The notes below the pieces were generated by a model that was not told where the DNA came from, ran no database searches, and was given only the letters and a program-made list of their open reading frames with translations. 64,000 bases of DNA, from the NCBI RefSeq assembly GCF_003585765.1, contig NZ_CP021235.1, positions 1,674,001-1,738,000 on the forward strand, given 5' to 3'. This document shows positions 7,854 to 17,476 of the stretch, piece by piece; within the stretch, counting starts at the first letter, position 1, and each line of letters opens with the position of its first letter. The position numbers and the translations under genes were made by a program. The DNA is from Pontibacter actiniarum. GTDB lineage: Bacteria > Bacteroidota > Bacteroidia > Cytophagales > Hymenobacteraceae.

Positions 7854-9710
7854 ATGCACTGTAAAAAGTTACTACTCCTTTTTTTCCTCCTCAGCTTTAT
7901 AACCTCCACTGCCTTTGCACAGCAGGAGAAGTTGCGTGTAGAACCCAGTTTTTGGTGGACAGACATGAAAAACCCCGACCTGCAACTAATGCTGCACGGT
8001 CAGAATATCTCTCACCTACAACCTGAACTAAAACACCCGGGTGTGAAGGTGAAGGCTGTGACCAAAGTAAAAAACCCCAACTACCTCTTCGTGACCCTGA
8101 ACATAGAAAACGCCAAGCCCGGCAAGTCTGACCTGAAACTGAAGCGGGATGGGAAAACGGTGGAGCGCTATACGTATGAACTACGGAAGCGCGACCCGAA
8201 GTCGGCCACCCGGCAGGGCTTTGATACTTCTGACGTGCTCTACCTCATTACACCGGACCGCTTTGCCAATGGCAACCCGAAAAACGACTCGGTAAAGGGG
8301 ATGGATGACAAGCTTAACCGCTCAGACAAAGGGGGCCGCCACGGGGGGGATATTTCCGGGCTGATAGACCACCTCGACTATGTGGATGAGATGGGCTTTA
8401 CGGCACTGTGGGTAAATCCTGTGCTGGAAAACGACCAGCCGTCCTACTCCTACCACGGCTACTCCACCACAGACTTTTACAAAGTTGACCCTCGTTTCGG
8501 CTCTAACGAAGAATACCTACAGCTCTCCAGCCTGGCCAAAGAACGTGGAATTAAACTGGTGATGGACATGATCCTGAACCACTGCGGCTCAGCGCACTGG
8601 TGGATGGACGACCTACCAACTGATAACTGGCTTAACTTCCAGGGAGACTTTAAAACCACGAATCACCGCCGCGAAGCCATCCAAGACCCCCACGCCTCTG
8701 CCTATGATTACCGAATGCATACAGAGGGCTGGTTCGTAGAGTCGATGCCGGACCTGAACCAGGAAAACGAGCTCCTGGCCAACTACCTGATCCAAAACAC
8801 GATCTGGTGGATAGAATACGCCGGGCTGGGAGGCATACGCATGGACACCTACTCCTACCCTGACCCGCAGTTTATGAGCGAGTGGACCCACCGTGTCATG
8901 GAGGAGTACCCCAACTTCAACATCGTGGGCGAAGAGTGGTCGGTGAACCCGGCCATTGTGTCTTACTGGCAGCGGGGCAAGCAGAACTGGAACGGTTACG
9001 TTTCGTACCTGCCCAGCCTGATGGACTTTCCGGTGCAAAATGCCCTGGCCGAGTCGCTGAAAGACGATGAAAGCAGCTGGGAATCCGGCTGGATGAAACT
9101 CTACACCATGCTCGTCAACGATTTCCTGTACCCGGACCCGAACAACCTGGTGGTGTTCCCCGACAACCACGACATGGACCGCATCTACACGCAACTAAAC
9201 CAGGACCCGGAGCTGACAAAGCTTGCCGTAACCTATGTGCTGACTACACGTGGCATTCCGCAGCTATACTATGGCACCGAGATACTGATGCACAACGACG
9301 AACCCGATGATCACGGCATTATCCGGACGGACTTCCCCGGGGGCTGGGCCGGTGATAAGCGTAATGCTTTTACAGGCACGGGCCTTACCCGGGAAGAGCA
9401 GGACATGCATCAGTTCACAAAAAGGCTGCTGAACTGGCGCAAGAACGCGGAGGTGATCCACACAGGCAAGTTAACGCACTACGCTCCCATGAAAGGCGTG
9501 TATGTGTACTTCCGCGACAACGGGAAAGAGCGCGTGATGGTCGTGCTCAACAAAAACACGGAGCCGTATGAGCTGGAGCTGGAGAAGTTCTCCCCGCAGC
9601 TAAGCGGACTAACCCAAGGCACGGATGTGATCACAGGTAAAACCTATGACCTGAACCAGCCGACTCTGGCACTGCCCCAGAAGGCCTCCCTGGTGCTGGA
9701 GCTGAAGTAA
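7854..9710 (+). CDS. Secreted GH13 alpha-amylase family enzyme, cyclomaltodextrinase/neopullulanase-like
   Basis: 618 residues with a signal peptide ending near AFAQ. An N-terminal immunoglobulin-like domain (about 25-125) is typical of cyclomaltodextrinases. The catalytic barrel carries the GH13 triad: nucleophile Asp331 in GIRMDTYS, acid/base Glu360 in VGEEW, and Asp440 in FPDNHD. A beta-sandwich C-terminal domain ends in LVLELK. These enzymes open cyclodextrins and cut pullulan or maltodextrin in the periplasm, feeding glucose and maltose inward. No susC/susD pair is next to it. Two overlapping TATACTT heptamers (7825-7837) lie just upstream and a strong terminator follows. Confidence 0.9.
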   Translation: MHCKKLLLLFFLLSFITSTAFAQQEKLRVEPSFWWTDMKNPDLQLMLHGQNISHLQPELKHPGVKVKAVTKVKNPNYLFVTLNIENAKPGKSDLKLKRDGKTVERYTYELRKRDPKSATRQGFDTSDVLYLITPDRFANGNPKNDSVKGMDDKLNRSDKGGRHGGDISGLIDHLDYVDEMGFTALWVNPVLENDQPSYSYHGYSTTDFYKVDPRFGSNEEYLQLSSLAKERGIKLVMDMILNHCGSAHWWMDDLPTDNWLNFQGDFKTTNHRREAIQDPHASAYDYRMHTEGWFVESMPDLNQENELLANYLIQNTIWWIEYAGLGGIRMDTYSYPDPQFMSEWTHRVMEEYPNFNIVGEEWSVNPAIVSYWQRGKQNWNGYVSYLPSLMDFPVQNALAESLKDDESSWESGWMKLYTMLVNDFLYPDPNNLVVFPDNHDMDRIYTQLNQDPELTKLAVTYVLTTRGIPQLYYGTEILMHNDEPDDHGIIRTDFPGGWAGDKRNAFTGTGLTREEQDMHQFTKRLLNWRKNAEVIHTGKLTHYAPMKGVYVYFRDNGKERVMVVLNKNTEPYELELEKFSPQLSGLTQGTDVITGKTYDLNQPTLALPQKASLVLELK

Positions 9711-9720
9711 AAATACAGGC

Positions 9721-9764
9721 AGCAGTGGCGCCCCTTAAAAGACGGGCGGGCGCCACTGCTTTTT
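9721..9764 (+). terminator. Terminator after the GH13 gene
   Basis: A 12-bp stem (9721-9732 with 9749-9760) followed by a T-run. Confidence 0.9.
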
Positions 9765-9857
9765 AGTGCCACAGCAGCTCACCAGGCACGGCAAGCGAAA
9801 TAGAGCCTGTGTAGGGGCTAAGAGGCCTCAAGCACAGAGGGCCTGCTATCCTTCCGC

Positions 9858-9865
9858 TACATTTG
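9858..9865 (+). promoter_or_regulatory. Possible -7 element for the MscS gene (TACATTTG)
   Basis: Full match to TAnnTTTG, 62 bases before the ATG at 9927. No clear TTTG lies 19-20 bases upstream. Confidence 0.4.
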
Positions 9866-9926
9866 TGCGTAAGCCATACGTAACTACTTAAATCAAGCCA
9901 ACCAACCTTAAACCAACCAGACCTTC

Positions 9927-11015
9927 ATGAGTGATTTTTTGGATAGAGTCTATCTGCACAATTCTGTACAAACCTACCTGATCGCCCTGGGTTTCATCTT
10001 AGTGGGCTTCCTGGTCATCAGTTTCTTTAAGAAAAGCGTGCTCACGCGCATTGCACGCCTCACCCAGAAAACAAGCACCAGCATCGACAACTTTCTGGTA
10101 GAAAGCCTTGCCCGCTTTGGCGTTCCGGCGCTCTACATTTACGTGGTGTACCTGGGGCTCAACTACCTGGTGCTTTCGGAGCGCGTGTCAAACATCATCG
10201 AGTTCGCCACTATCGTGGCCGTCACCATACTTGTGATCAGGCTGCTGTCCTCTACCATCCTGCTCGTGCTGCGCGGCTACATTCACCGCCAGGAGAACGG
10301 GGAGGAAAAGGTAAAGCAACTGGGCGGGGTAATGCTCATCATCAACATCATGATCTGGGGCCTCGGGTTCCTGACATTGCTCGACAACCTGGGCTATGAT
10401 GTCACAACTGTGGTTGCCGGACTAGGTATCGGTGGTATTGCCGTGGCCTTGGCCGCACAAAACATACTCGGTGACCTGTTCAACTACTTCGTGATATTCT
10501 TTGACCGCCCCTTCGAAATCGGTGACTTTATTATTATTGATGATAAGATGGGCGTGGTGGAGAATATCGGCATCAAGACCACCCGCCTGAAAAGCCTTTC
10601 GGGGGAGCAGCTTGTTTTTTCCAATTCCGACCTTACCAACTCGCGCATCCACAACTATAAGCAGATGCAACAGCGCCGCGTGCTCTTTAAAATCGGCGTG
10701 ATTTATCAAACCCCATACGAGCAGGTACAGGCCATTCCAAGGCTGCTGCGCCAGATTGTGGAAGAACAGGAGCCGGTGCGGTTCGACCGTGCCCACTTCT
10801 CCTCCTATGGCGACTCCAGCCTTGACTTTGAGGTGGTGTACTACGTGCTATCTTCTGAGTACAACACGTATATGGATGTGCAGCAGCAAATTAACATGCG
10901 CATCTTTCAGGAATTCAGTAAGCGGGGCATTGATTTTGCCTATCCTACCCGTACACTTTTTGTCGTAAACGAAGAACAGGGAAGTGAAAACCACCAGCCC
11001 GTCAGGGCGCTGTAA
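9927..11015 (+). CDS. Small-conductance mechanosensitive channel, MscS family
   Basis: 362 residues. Several N-terminal membrane helices (about 15-35, 65-85, 90-115, 135-155) lead to the pore-lining helix with its Gly/Ala pattern (VVAGLGIGGIAVALAAQNILGD, split here by family as Gly-rich then AAQN). The beta domain follows with FDRPFEIGDFI and a cytosolic alpha/beta vestibule. These channels open under membrane tension to release solutes after osmotic downshift. It is monocistronic: a -7 element upstream and a hairpin downstream. Confidence 0.9.
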   Translation: MSDFLDRVYLHNSVQTYLIALGFILVGFLVISFFKKSVLTRIARLTQKTSTSIDNFLVESLARFGVPALYIYVVYLGLNYLVLSERVSNIIEFATIVAVTILVIRLLSSTILLVLRGYIHRQENGEEKVKQLGGVMLIINIMIWGLGFLTLLDNLGYDVTTVVAGLGIGGIAVALAAQNILGDLFNYFVIFFDRPFEIGDFIIIDDKMGVVENIGIKTTRLKSLSGEQLVFSNSDLTNSRIHNYKQMQQRRVLFKIGVIYQTPYEQVQAIPRLLRQIVEEQEPVRFDRAHFSSYGDSSLDFEVVYYVLSSEYNTYMDVQQQINMRIFQEFSKRGIDFAYPTRTLFVVNEEQGSENHQPVRAL

Positions 11016-11043
11016 CGCGTACACTTCTGGGATTAGCATATGT

Positions 11044-11076
11044 TTGGGCGCTCTTACAAAAAGGGCGCCCAATTGC
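11044..11076 (+). terminator. Terminator-like hairpin after the MscS gene
   Basis: An 8-bp stem, 11044-11051 with 11065-11072, followed by a weak T-rich stretch. Confidence 0.5.
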
Positions 11077-11706
11077 TTTCCGCAGGACTTAGAACTCCTT
11101 CAGTTTGAATAGCAGGAAAGAAGGGCAGGTACAGACCCGGTGCTACACGCCCCGTGGCATCAGCGGCTAAGCAGTAAGGCTTTTAAGAGAAGGTGTGTTG
11201 TGTCCGTTTGAACACACATAAATAGAACTTAGCGACCGTGGATGGGCACTGCATACCGGGAGCAGGAAAAGGTCAGTTATACTTAAAACTCCCGCATTAG
11301 AAGCATATACGCACGGTTTTGGTAGCACAAGCCCCCCTAGGTCCACTGCTAGAGCTGGGCCATCCCATAAAAACCAGACCGTCTCCGAATGCCATTAGAA
11401 GAGGACAGGCTTAGGTCGGAAGCACGACTGGTTGCTTCTTTTTCAGGCTGATCAGGCAGGGGTAAGAGCCCCGCTTTAGTCGGACCGGCTGATGAGCATC
11501 AGCAGTTGGCACAAGATATATAAACATTGCTTCTCCATGCGGCACAGCCTTCAGTTATTTCGCTTATTTGTTCAAATAAATAGAAATGTAGTACCAATTG
11601 CCATACCTACGCGTAGGTATATTTAAACCAGCAGTAGTAAAGTTTGTAAACAAGAATGTAGATTCGTTTGTATAAATATAACATAACTAACATTTATTAC
11701 CAGTAA
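11077..11706. other. Long intergenic region before the LuxR-type gene
   Basis: No gene-like frame and no tRNA T-arm. It holds a 7-bp hairpin (11193-11199 with 11211-11217), one TATACTT at 11278, and becomes A/T-rich from about 11520 on, as expected for a promoter region of the regulator. Confidence 0.5.
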
Positions 11707-12402
11707 ATGCAGGAATTTGAGGCCGAAATGCAAGAACTGCAACAGCACAGAATGGCGTGGGTAGAGCATTTGCTGAAAAACACCAAAGACATGGATGCGG
11801 TGTGTGACCTGATGCCCGGCATTGTGCACCTTAGCCATCTGCAAACCCTCCAAATGGTGTACCTGGACCGGCGCACCCGCCACTTGCTTGGGCTGGGAAT
11901 ACAGGATATCCTTGAAAAAGGAAAGGAGATGCTGCTGCAGTATGCCGAGCCGGAGTGCTACAACCAGGCGCAGGAAATGTACCGAGAGGTAGCCACGCTG
12001 GAGGATCTGACACAGGTTGTGTCCTGCTTTCAGGCCTTCCGCGTACAACACCCGTCCAACTACGAGTGGTATTTTACCAGCACAAAGCGCTTTAGCAAGG
12101 ATTTAATTATTTCCATTTCTACGCCGCTGCGCACACTCGGGAACATCCACAACCAGGTAGAGCGTGTGCTAAACGAGAACCTGTACATCCGAAAAAACCT
12201 GCGCCGCTTCAACACGCTTACCCCCCGCGAAAAGGAGATCATGCAACGCATCTCCAAGGGAGAGAGCAGCAACCATATTGCTGAATCGCTTTTCATATCG
12301 CCTCACACGGTAAGCACACACCGAAAAAACATCTGGCGAAAGCTCGAGATAAACAGCTATGCCGAACTGATCAAGCTGGCCGAGTACTTTAACATACTTT
12401 AG
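11707..12402 (+). CDS. LuxR-type transcriptional regulator with PAS-like N-terminus
   Basis: 231 residues. The last 60 form a LuxR/GerE helix-turn-helix: LTPREKEIMQRISKG, then SSNHIAESLFISPHTVSTH and RKNIWRKLEI. The first ~150 residues contain no receiver phosphorylation site. They read like a PAS-type sensor fold (mixed alpha/beta with conserved aromatic residues), so the signal may be a small ligand rather than phosphorylation; this is inference. It starts at an ATG after an A/T-rich leader. The genes around it are unrelated, so its targets cannot be read from context. Confidence 0.8.
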   Translation: MQEFEAEMQELQQHRMAWVEHLLKNTKDMDAVCDLMPGIVHLSHLQTLQMVYLDRRTRHLLGLGIQDILEKGKEMLLQYAEPECYNQAQEMYREVATLEDLTQVVSCFQAFRVQHPSNYEWYFTSTKRFSKDLIISISTPLRTLGNIHNQVERVLNENLYIRKNLRRFNTLTPREKEIMQRISKGESSNHIAESLFISPHTVSTHRKNIWRKLEINSYAELIKLAEYFNIL

Positions 12403-12745
12403 TGCAGCTCGAAAGGCGCGCCTCCCGCACATTCTACCCGTAAACATTATCCAGGGCAACGCGCCCCGCTCCCTAACCACCGGCTGCTACGGCGATAGCT
12501 ATTCAATAGCTAAGCCACAACATTGTGCCGAGGGCTTGTACCGGGAAACACGCTGTGTCAGCTGGTGGTGTTACAGTTTCCTGTGTCCTACTATTGTTCC
12601 TGCTATGTGCCTTTACCAGCTCATGCCTCCCTTTCCGTGCTGTGCAACGTTCTTATGATAGAGTTGAGGGTACCGCTGCTGACGACATTCACCAAACTCC
12701 CTCATTTTGTAGGTGTTGTGGCTTAATATTTGACGACATGCTGCT
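12403..12745. other. Intergenic region
   Basis: Short overlapping frames at 12523-12755 lack protein-like composition. I see no terminator and no clear promoter. Confidence 0.4.
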
Positions 12746-13858
12746 ATGGCGCTAACAAGACAGAACCTACAGGCAAAATTCTCGCTCCGCAATATATTGC
12801 TGCCCGTTTTCCTGGGGCTGGGCGTAATCGGCTACATGCTCTACAAGAACTATGAGCCGGGCCAATTGCAGACGCTGGTGCAGGCGAGTCCTTTCTGGGT
12901 GGGAATGGCGCTGCTTGTGTTGTTTGTGCGCGACTTCGGCTATATGTACCGCATCCGCCACATCACAGAAAAGGTACTAAGTTGGAAGCAGAGCTTTAAC
13001 GTTATTATGCTTTGGGAGTTTGCCTCCTGCGCCCTCCCCTCCGTGGTGGGTGGCTCCACCATCGCGGCCTATATCCTGAACAAGGAAAAGATCCCGCTAG
13101 GCAAATCCATTGCGCAGGTGATGCTCACGGCCATGCTGGATAATGTATACTTTGTGCTGGCCGTGCCGCTTGTGCTGCTGTTTACACAGGGCCAGGTACT
13201 GCCCGAGCTGGCGGGGCTTAGCGAAACGGTTCGGGAAAGCATCGGTATCGCCTTCTTTGTTTCTTACCTGATGATTGCGCTCTATGCCTGCTCCATGTTT
13301 TATGCCTTGTTTGTAAACCCGAAAGCGGTGAAGCGCCTTTTAATCAGGCTGGGCCAGCTAAAGCCGCTTCGCCGCTGGAAAGAACCGCTCTTCCGCCACG
13401 CAAACGAACTGCTGATCGCCTCCAGCCACATGCGCACTAAAAATATGTCGTACTGGCTGCGCGCAAGTGTCTCTACCGTATTTGTCTGGACGGCCCGTTA
13501 CCTTATTATCGGCTGCCTGATTGCCGCCTTCACGCACCTGAGCCTGCACGACCACCTGGTAATCTTTGCCCGTAACCTGATCTACAAGATCGTGCTGTTT
13601 GTGTCGGTTACACCGGGAGGGGCTGGCTTTGCAGAGATTTCGTTCCCGGCGTTCTTCGGTGCCTTTGTCGGTGGCTTTACCACGATCGTCGTGCTGCTTT
13701 ACCGCCTGCTAACGTATTATTTATACTTAGTGGTAGGTGCCGTTATATTCCCACGGTGGGCTGCGCGCGTGTACAGTAAAGAGGATGACACCCCTGCCCT
13801 GCCACAAAACAATAATTTTCGCCCTATGCCACCTAAACCCCAGCAACTGGCTGTATAG
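12746..13858 (+). CDS. UPF0104 / lysylphosphatidylglycerol synthase-type transmembrane protein
   Basis: 370 residues with about eight membrane helices. It fits the flippase-like half of MprF (UPF0104, AglD2-type): an early FVRDFGYMYRIRHIT loop, WEFASCALPSVVGGSTIAAY in a central helix, and TPGGAGFAEISF with the family's PGG...E near the end. The catalytic lysyltransferase half of MprF is absent. Members are thought to move lipids or lipid-linked sugars across the inner membrane; the cargo here is unknown. The tail is a short soluble Pro/Gln-rich stretch. A strong bidirectional terminator follows. Confidence 0.85.
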   Translation: MALTRQNLQAKFSLRNILLPVFLGLGVIGYMLYKNYEPGQLQTLVQASPFWVGMALLVLFVRDFGYMYRIRHITEKVLSWKQSFNVIMLWEFASCALPSVVGGSTIAAYILNKEKIPLGKSIAQVMLTAMLDNVYFVLAVPLVLLFTQGQVLPELAGLSETVRESIGIAFFVSYLMIALYACSMFYALFVNPKAVKRLLIRLGQLKPLRRWKEPLFRHANELLIASSHMRTKNMSYWLRASVSTVFVWTARYLIIGCLIAAFTHLSLHDHLVIFARNLIYKIVLFVSVTPGGAGFAEISFPAFFGAFVGGFTTIVVLLYRLLTYYLYLVVGAVIFPRWAARVYSKEDDTPALPQNNNFRPMPPKPQQLAV

Positions 13859-14002
13859 AGGCACTATCATGCAGCGCAGGCCAGAGCCACGCCCGCAGGC
13901 TTTTACTCTTTGATCACGATATGGCCACCAACTACAGTGCCTGACCACGCGTGAAAGCACCACCTCAACGCCTTCTTTAACTGGTTACCGAGCATAGGTA
14001 TA

Positions 14003-14041
14003 AACAAGAAAGCCGCTCCCGAGGGGAGCGGCTTTCTTGTT
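14003..14041. terminator. Bidirectional terminator, 18-bp perfect stem
   Basis: Bases 14003-14020 pair fully with 14024-14041 around a 3-base loop. It separates the convergent UPF0104 gene and the propeller lipoprotein gene. Confidence 0.85.
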
Positions 14042-14059
14042 CCGATACGAAAAAATTTC

Positions 14060-15325
14060 CTACAGGCCTTTCTCATACATTAAGATAACGCCCCTGCCCT
14101 TTTTGCTGCCTTCGCTGGCGATGTATACTTCACCGTTGTCACCAAATGCAAGTCCTTCGGGCTGGCGCAGCAGGTCCTTGTCCAGCGAAACGGCGCGCTC
14201 TATCTTTCCGTCCTCCGACAGAATCATCAGGCGCTGGTTTTCTGCATCGAGCAAGTAAAGGTCGCCTGTCTGCGGGTGCACCTCCAGTGAGGAAGGCTGC
14301 AGCACGTCGTAGGCATCTTTGCGCTTGAGGTCGCTGCCCTGCAACTGTGCCTGTGCCAATGGAATTTTGATGGCAGGCTCCAGCTCCATCTTCTTTTTAC
14401 TGAGGTCAAGGGCGTAAATCCCCTTGTGTGGCCCCAGTTTCTCATCATACCCTTTGCAGGCGATCAGCAGGCGCTTCCCTTTCTCATCATAAGCGAGTCC
14501 CTCGGTATCCTGTGTAGCGGCCAGCACTGATTCATGCTCGGTTACGCGGGGCTTTGCCATGAAGTCAGCTATCTCGAATACGGCTCCGTCGCTGCGCAAC
14601 ACATAGGCAGTAGCACCCGCTACTGCTATTTCCTCGTAATCGCCGGGGCCGCCAAACTTGATCTTGTTTTCTACCCTCTTGTTTTGAAGGTCATAGATAA
14701 AGATAGCGCCTTCCTCATCCTGCACACAGGCCATTTTGTTGCCTGGCAGCAGCGCGATGCCGGATATCTCCCGCAGTTCTGCCGGAAGCTCCCAGCGTGC
14801 AAGCGGCCTGGCAAAATCACTTTCTCCTGCCGCTATGCCTAAAGGCCCCGCCAGCGAGGCATGCTGCGCCTTCACCGGCTGTTGCGCCCCCTGTTGCTGC
14901 AGTAGCTCTCCGTTTTCGCTGAAGATGAGCAACACCTCGTCGCTGTTCTGCTCCAGCTCAACCTCATACATGATGGTGCTGTTTTCTGTCACCCGGTGCA
15001 CTTCCTCTACCTTATGGTTCTGAAAATGCTGCTGCACATGCGTCATGGCCTGTACCGGCAGGTGATCGTTGGTTATCTCTTCGGCTACGCGGATCAGCTT
15101 TCCGTTTACGTCGAAAAGAACGGAGCGCTCCCTGCCACTCAGGTCAAACTCAGCCTCATAGCCTTCGTCCTCCTGGTCCCAATCCACGTTTTTCACGTTG
15201 GGGTAGAGTTCACTCAAGTGTACTTTTACTGCCTCCGGCACATCTTCCTGGTCCCAAAGGTTATCACACGCACTGGTACTGACCAGCAGCGCCAGTCCTG
15301 CTAATTTTATAGTTAGGTTTCTCAT
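14060..15325 (-). CDS. Lipoprotein fusing PepSY-like repeats to an SdiA-regulated beta-propeller
   Basis: 421 residues. The ATG at 15325 is chosen because AGGAAGA stands just before it and it opens a lipoprotein signal with Cys20 (STSAC). Residues ~28-85 and ~90-145 are two PepSY-like/DUF2874-type units (VKVHLSELYPNVKNVDW, then DVNGKLI; FSENGELL). From about 175 a beta-propeller of the SdiA-regulated/YjiK type follows (EISGIALLPGN, GDYEEIAV, DTEGLAYDEKGKRLLIACKG, LEVHPQTGDLYLLD, QPEGLAFG). The protein should be anchored in the envelope facing the periplasm. It lies directly downstream of a two-component system on the same strand, as PepSY proteins often do, so it may be a signal modulator or a regulon member; this is inference. 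Confidence 0.8.
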   Translation of the reverse strand: MRNLTIKLAGLALLVSTSACDNLWDQEDVPEAVKVHLSELYPNVKNVDWDQEDEGYEAEFDLSGRERSVLFDVNGKLIRVAEEITNDHLPVQAMTHVQQHFQNHKVEEVHRVTENSTIMYEVELEQNSDEVLLIFSENGELLQQQGAQQPVKAQHASLAGPLGIAAGESDFARPLARWELPAELREISGIALLPGNKMACVQDEEGAIFIYDLQNKRVENKIKFGGPGDYEEIAVAGATAYVLRSDGAVFEIADFMAKPRVTEHESVLAATQDTEGLAYDEKGKRLLIACKGYDEKLGPHKGIYALDLSKKKMELEPAIKIPLAQAQLQGSDLKRKDAYDVLQPSSLEVHPQTGDLYLLDAENQRLMILSEDGKIERAVSLDKDLLRQPEGLAFGDNGEVYIASEGSKKGRGVILMYEKGL

Positions 15326-15360
15326 TCTTCCTATGATTCTCGTTGTTAAACACTTCAATA

Positions 15361-15372
15361 CAAGTATACTTG
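15361..15372. promoter_or_regulatory. Perfect 12-bp palindrome upstream of the propeller lipoprotein
   Basis: CAAGTATACTTG, centred 41 bases before the ATG at 15325 and inside the 80-base gap after the histidine kinase gene. It may be an operator, but it is also one of three palindromic copies of the heptamer that is abundant across the window. Confidence 0.4.
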
Positions 15373-15405
15373 CGGATTCTGAAGGAAATTTGGAGAAACA
15401 GTGCT

Positions 15406-16668
15406 TCAGGTGAAATAGATACAGAGACTGTGGACTCCGCTACCGTACCTGTACTTCGGGTGTAGCTGGTAAAGCGAACAGATTTTTTTAACCAGTGCCA
15501 AACCGATTCCCAGTGAGCCTACCGTGTCGTCGCCTACCCTGAAGCGGCTGAAAAGCTCCTCTGGCTGCTCCTGGGGCGCATCGCCGGTGTTCTTCACGCA
15601 CAGTTTCTCCGACGTGAGCAGGATACTTATGCTGCCGCCGGGCTGGTTGTGCTTGATGGCATTGTGCAGCAGGTTCTGCAGCAACACATCAGCCAAACCA
15701 CTGTTCATTTTGAGGTAGACTTCCTCCAGCTTCTCCACTTTTATTTCGAGGCCCCGCATGGTAATCACCTCCTGCAGCTGGGTGAGCAGGTCCTGCAACA
15801 CCTGATGCAGCGGCACCTGTTCATCCACTCCAAACTCGCGGTTCTCGATCCGGGTGAGCAGGATGAGCGATTTGTTAAGGCGGGCCAGCCGGTTTATGGC
15901 CCCATACATATCCGAAAGCAGTTTGGCCTGCTCCTCGGTCAGGTTCTCCGACTGCATAAACAACTCCACCTTGCTACTTACAATCGCCAGCGGCGTCTGA
16001 ATCTCGTGCGAAACGTTTTCGGTGAACTCCTTCAGGTTGAGGTAATCGCTGTGGATTTTGCCCGTCATGTTTTGCAGCACCTCGTTCAGCTCCTGAAACT
16101 CCTTGGTAGTGGTATGCTGTAGCCGCAGCGGCTGGTGCTGCGCTAAGGTGTAGCGCTTGATCTTGGAAAGGGTATCGTAAAAGTGCCGCCAGGTATACTT
16201 GCTGGTATAGTAGTTCACAAAGACAAGCCCGGTCAGCAGCAGCAGAAAGGTCCAGAACATGGCCAGCACGGTACTCTCCACCAGGTCCTGGAAGTCCATC
16301 AGCGACTTTAGAACCGTGTACTGGTAAATTTTCCCCTGCTGCTGCACCGAAAAGGTCAGCTGGCGGAACGGGATCTCTTCCTCGTCGTAGGAGCTGTAGA
16401 TCAGCGTATCCGAGAGCTGTTCCATTACCAAGCTTTCCGGGTGCCCCTCCTTCACAAGTATGGCCTCGGAAATACCGGAGGTTACGTTGGGAAGGCGGTT
16501 GTGCTGCCTCACGTAGCTGATGATGTTCTCTTTGTCGGTAAAGAGCTGATCGTCTACCTCATCATAAATCTCCTCGCGCATGGACAGGTAAAACAGCGTG
16601 CCCCCCACCGCGAATACCAGCAGCGACACCAGCACATAATAGAGGCTGGTCTTGGTCAGTACCCTCAT
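15406..16668 (-). CDS. Sensor histidine kinase
   Basis: 420 residues. Membrane helices at about 9-29 and 134-153 flank a periplasmic sensor of roughly 105 residues. The phosphoacceptor His221 lies in NVSHEIQTPLA, then the N-box QNLLHNAIKHN and the G-box SLGIGLALVKKI of the ATPase domain. It phosphorylates the OmpR-type regulator encoded just upstream; the ATG overlaps that gene's stop by four bases (ATGA type), showing translational coupling. The stimulus is unknown. The propeller/PepSY lipoprotein follows 80 bases later. Confidence 0.92.
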   Translation of the reverse strand: MRVLTKTSLYYVLVSLLVFAVGGTLFYLSMREEIYDEVDDQLFTDKENIISYVRQHNRLPNVTSGISEAILVKEGHPESLVMEQLSDTLIYSSYDEEEIPFRQLTFSVQQQGKIYQYTVLKSLMDFQDLVESTVLAMFWTFLLLLTGLVFVNYYTSKYTWRHFYDTLSKIKRYTLAQHQPLRLQHTTTKEFQELNEVLQNMTGKIHSDYLNLKEFTENVSHEIQTPLAIVSSKVELFMQSENLTEEQAKLLSDMYGAINRLARLNKSLILLTRIENREFGVDEQVPLHQVLQDLLTQLQEVITMRGLEIKVEKLEEVYLKMNSGLADVLLQNLLHNAIKHNQPGGSISILLTSEKLCVKNTGDAPQEQPEELFSRFRVGDDTVGSLGIGLALVKKICSLYQLHPKYRYGSGVHSLCIYFT

Positions 16669-17342
16669 GGGCTCATGAATTTATAGCCCAGCCCGTAGAC
16701 CGTTTGAATATAGTCCTCGCCTCCGGCCTCCACAATCTTGCGGCGCAGGTTCTTAATGTGCGTGTACACAAAATCGAGGGAGTCCAGCATTTCGATGTGA
16801 TCCCCCCACAGGTACTCGGCAATGGACTCTTTGGTAAGTACGCGGTTTCTGTTAGAGACAAAGTAGAGCAGCAGGTCAAACTCTTTCCGGGTGAGCGTAA
16901 GCGTCTTACCTGCCACGCTGGCCTCTGCCGACTCCGGCTGTACCTCCACCTCACCTACACGCAGCACCTTCTGGCCGTTAAAGTTTCGCCGGCGCAGCAC
17001 CGACTTCAGGCGCGCATTCAGCTCTGAGAGGTGAAACGGTTTGGTCAGGTAGTCATCCGCCCCTACTTCGAGGCCTGTGATCTTATCGTCTAAAGCGTTC
17101 TTCGCCGAGATGATGATAATGCCCGTGTCGGCGTAGTTCTCTTTTAGAGAGCGCACGATGTTCAGGCCGTTCCCATCGGGCAGGTTTAGGTCCACTACCA
17201 CACAGGCGTAGCGGAAGGTGGCGGTTTTGTGTTGGGCACTGCGGTAATCATCGGCAGCGTCGCAGGTGTAGCCTTCCTGGCGCAGGTACGCCACTATCGA
17301 CTCCTTCAGGGCCTGCTCATCCTCTATTACAAGCACTTTCAT
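16665..17342 (-). CDS. OmpR-family response regulator
   Basis: 225 residues from the ATG at 17342 (a TTG three codons earlier is also in frame). The receiver domain has acidic residues Glu7/Asp8, phosphorylation site Asp51 (VVVDLNLPDG) and Lys in LTKPFH. The C-terminal winged helix has LTLTRKEFDLLLYF and YTHIKNLRRKI...VYGLGYKF, as in OmpR/PhoB regulators. First gene of the regulator-kinase-lipoprotein operon. Its binding site may be the palindrome near 15366, but that is a guess. Confidence 0.93.
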   Translation of the reverse strand: MKVLVIEDEQALKESIVAYLRQEGYTCDAADDYRSAQHKTATFRYACVVVDLNLPDGNGLNIVRSLKENYADTGIIIISAKNALDDKITGLEVGADDYLTKPFHLSELNARLKSVLRRRNFNGQKVLRVGEVEVQPESAEASVAGKTLTLTRKEFDLLLYFVSNRNRVLTKESIAEYLWGDHIEMLDSLDFVYTHIKNLRRKIVEAGGEDYIQTVYGLGYKFMSP

Positions 17343-17476
17343 ATCATTCAATTTCCATCTGAAACGGGAAATTACGCAACAAGTCTGAAGGAATCCTGTG
17401 CCTGACCAACAAAAAACGACGCCGCACAGGATATATTCGGGCCTGCTGCAGATGTCAGGACGCTCACGCAGGTTCC

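Noticed and set aside
12523..12755. Overlapping short frames before the UPF0104 gene
   Set aside because: Composition is not protein-like and both overlap in different frames.
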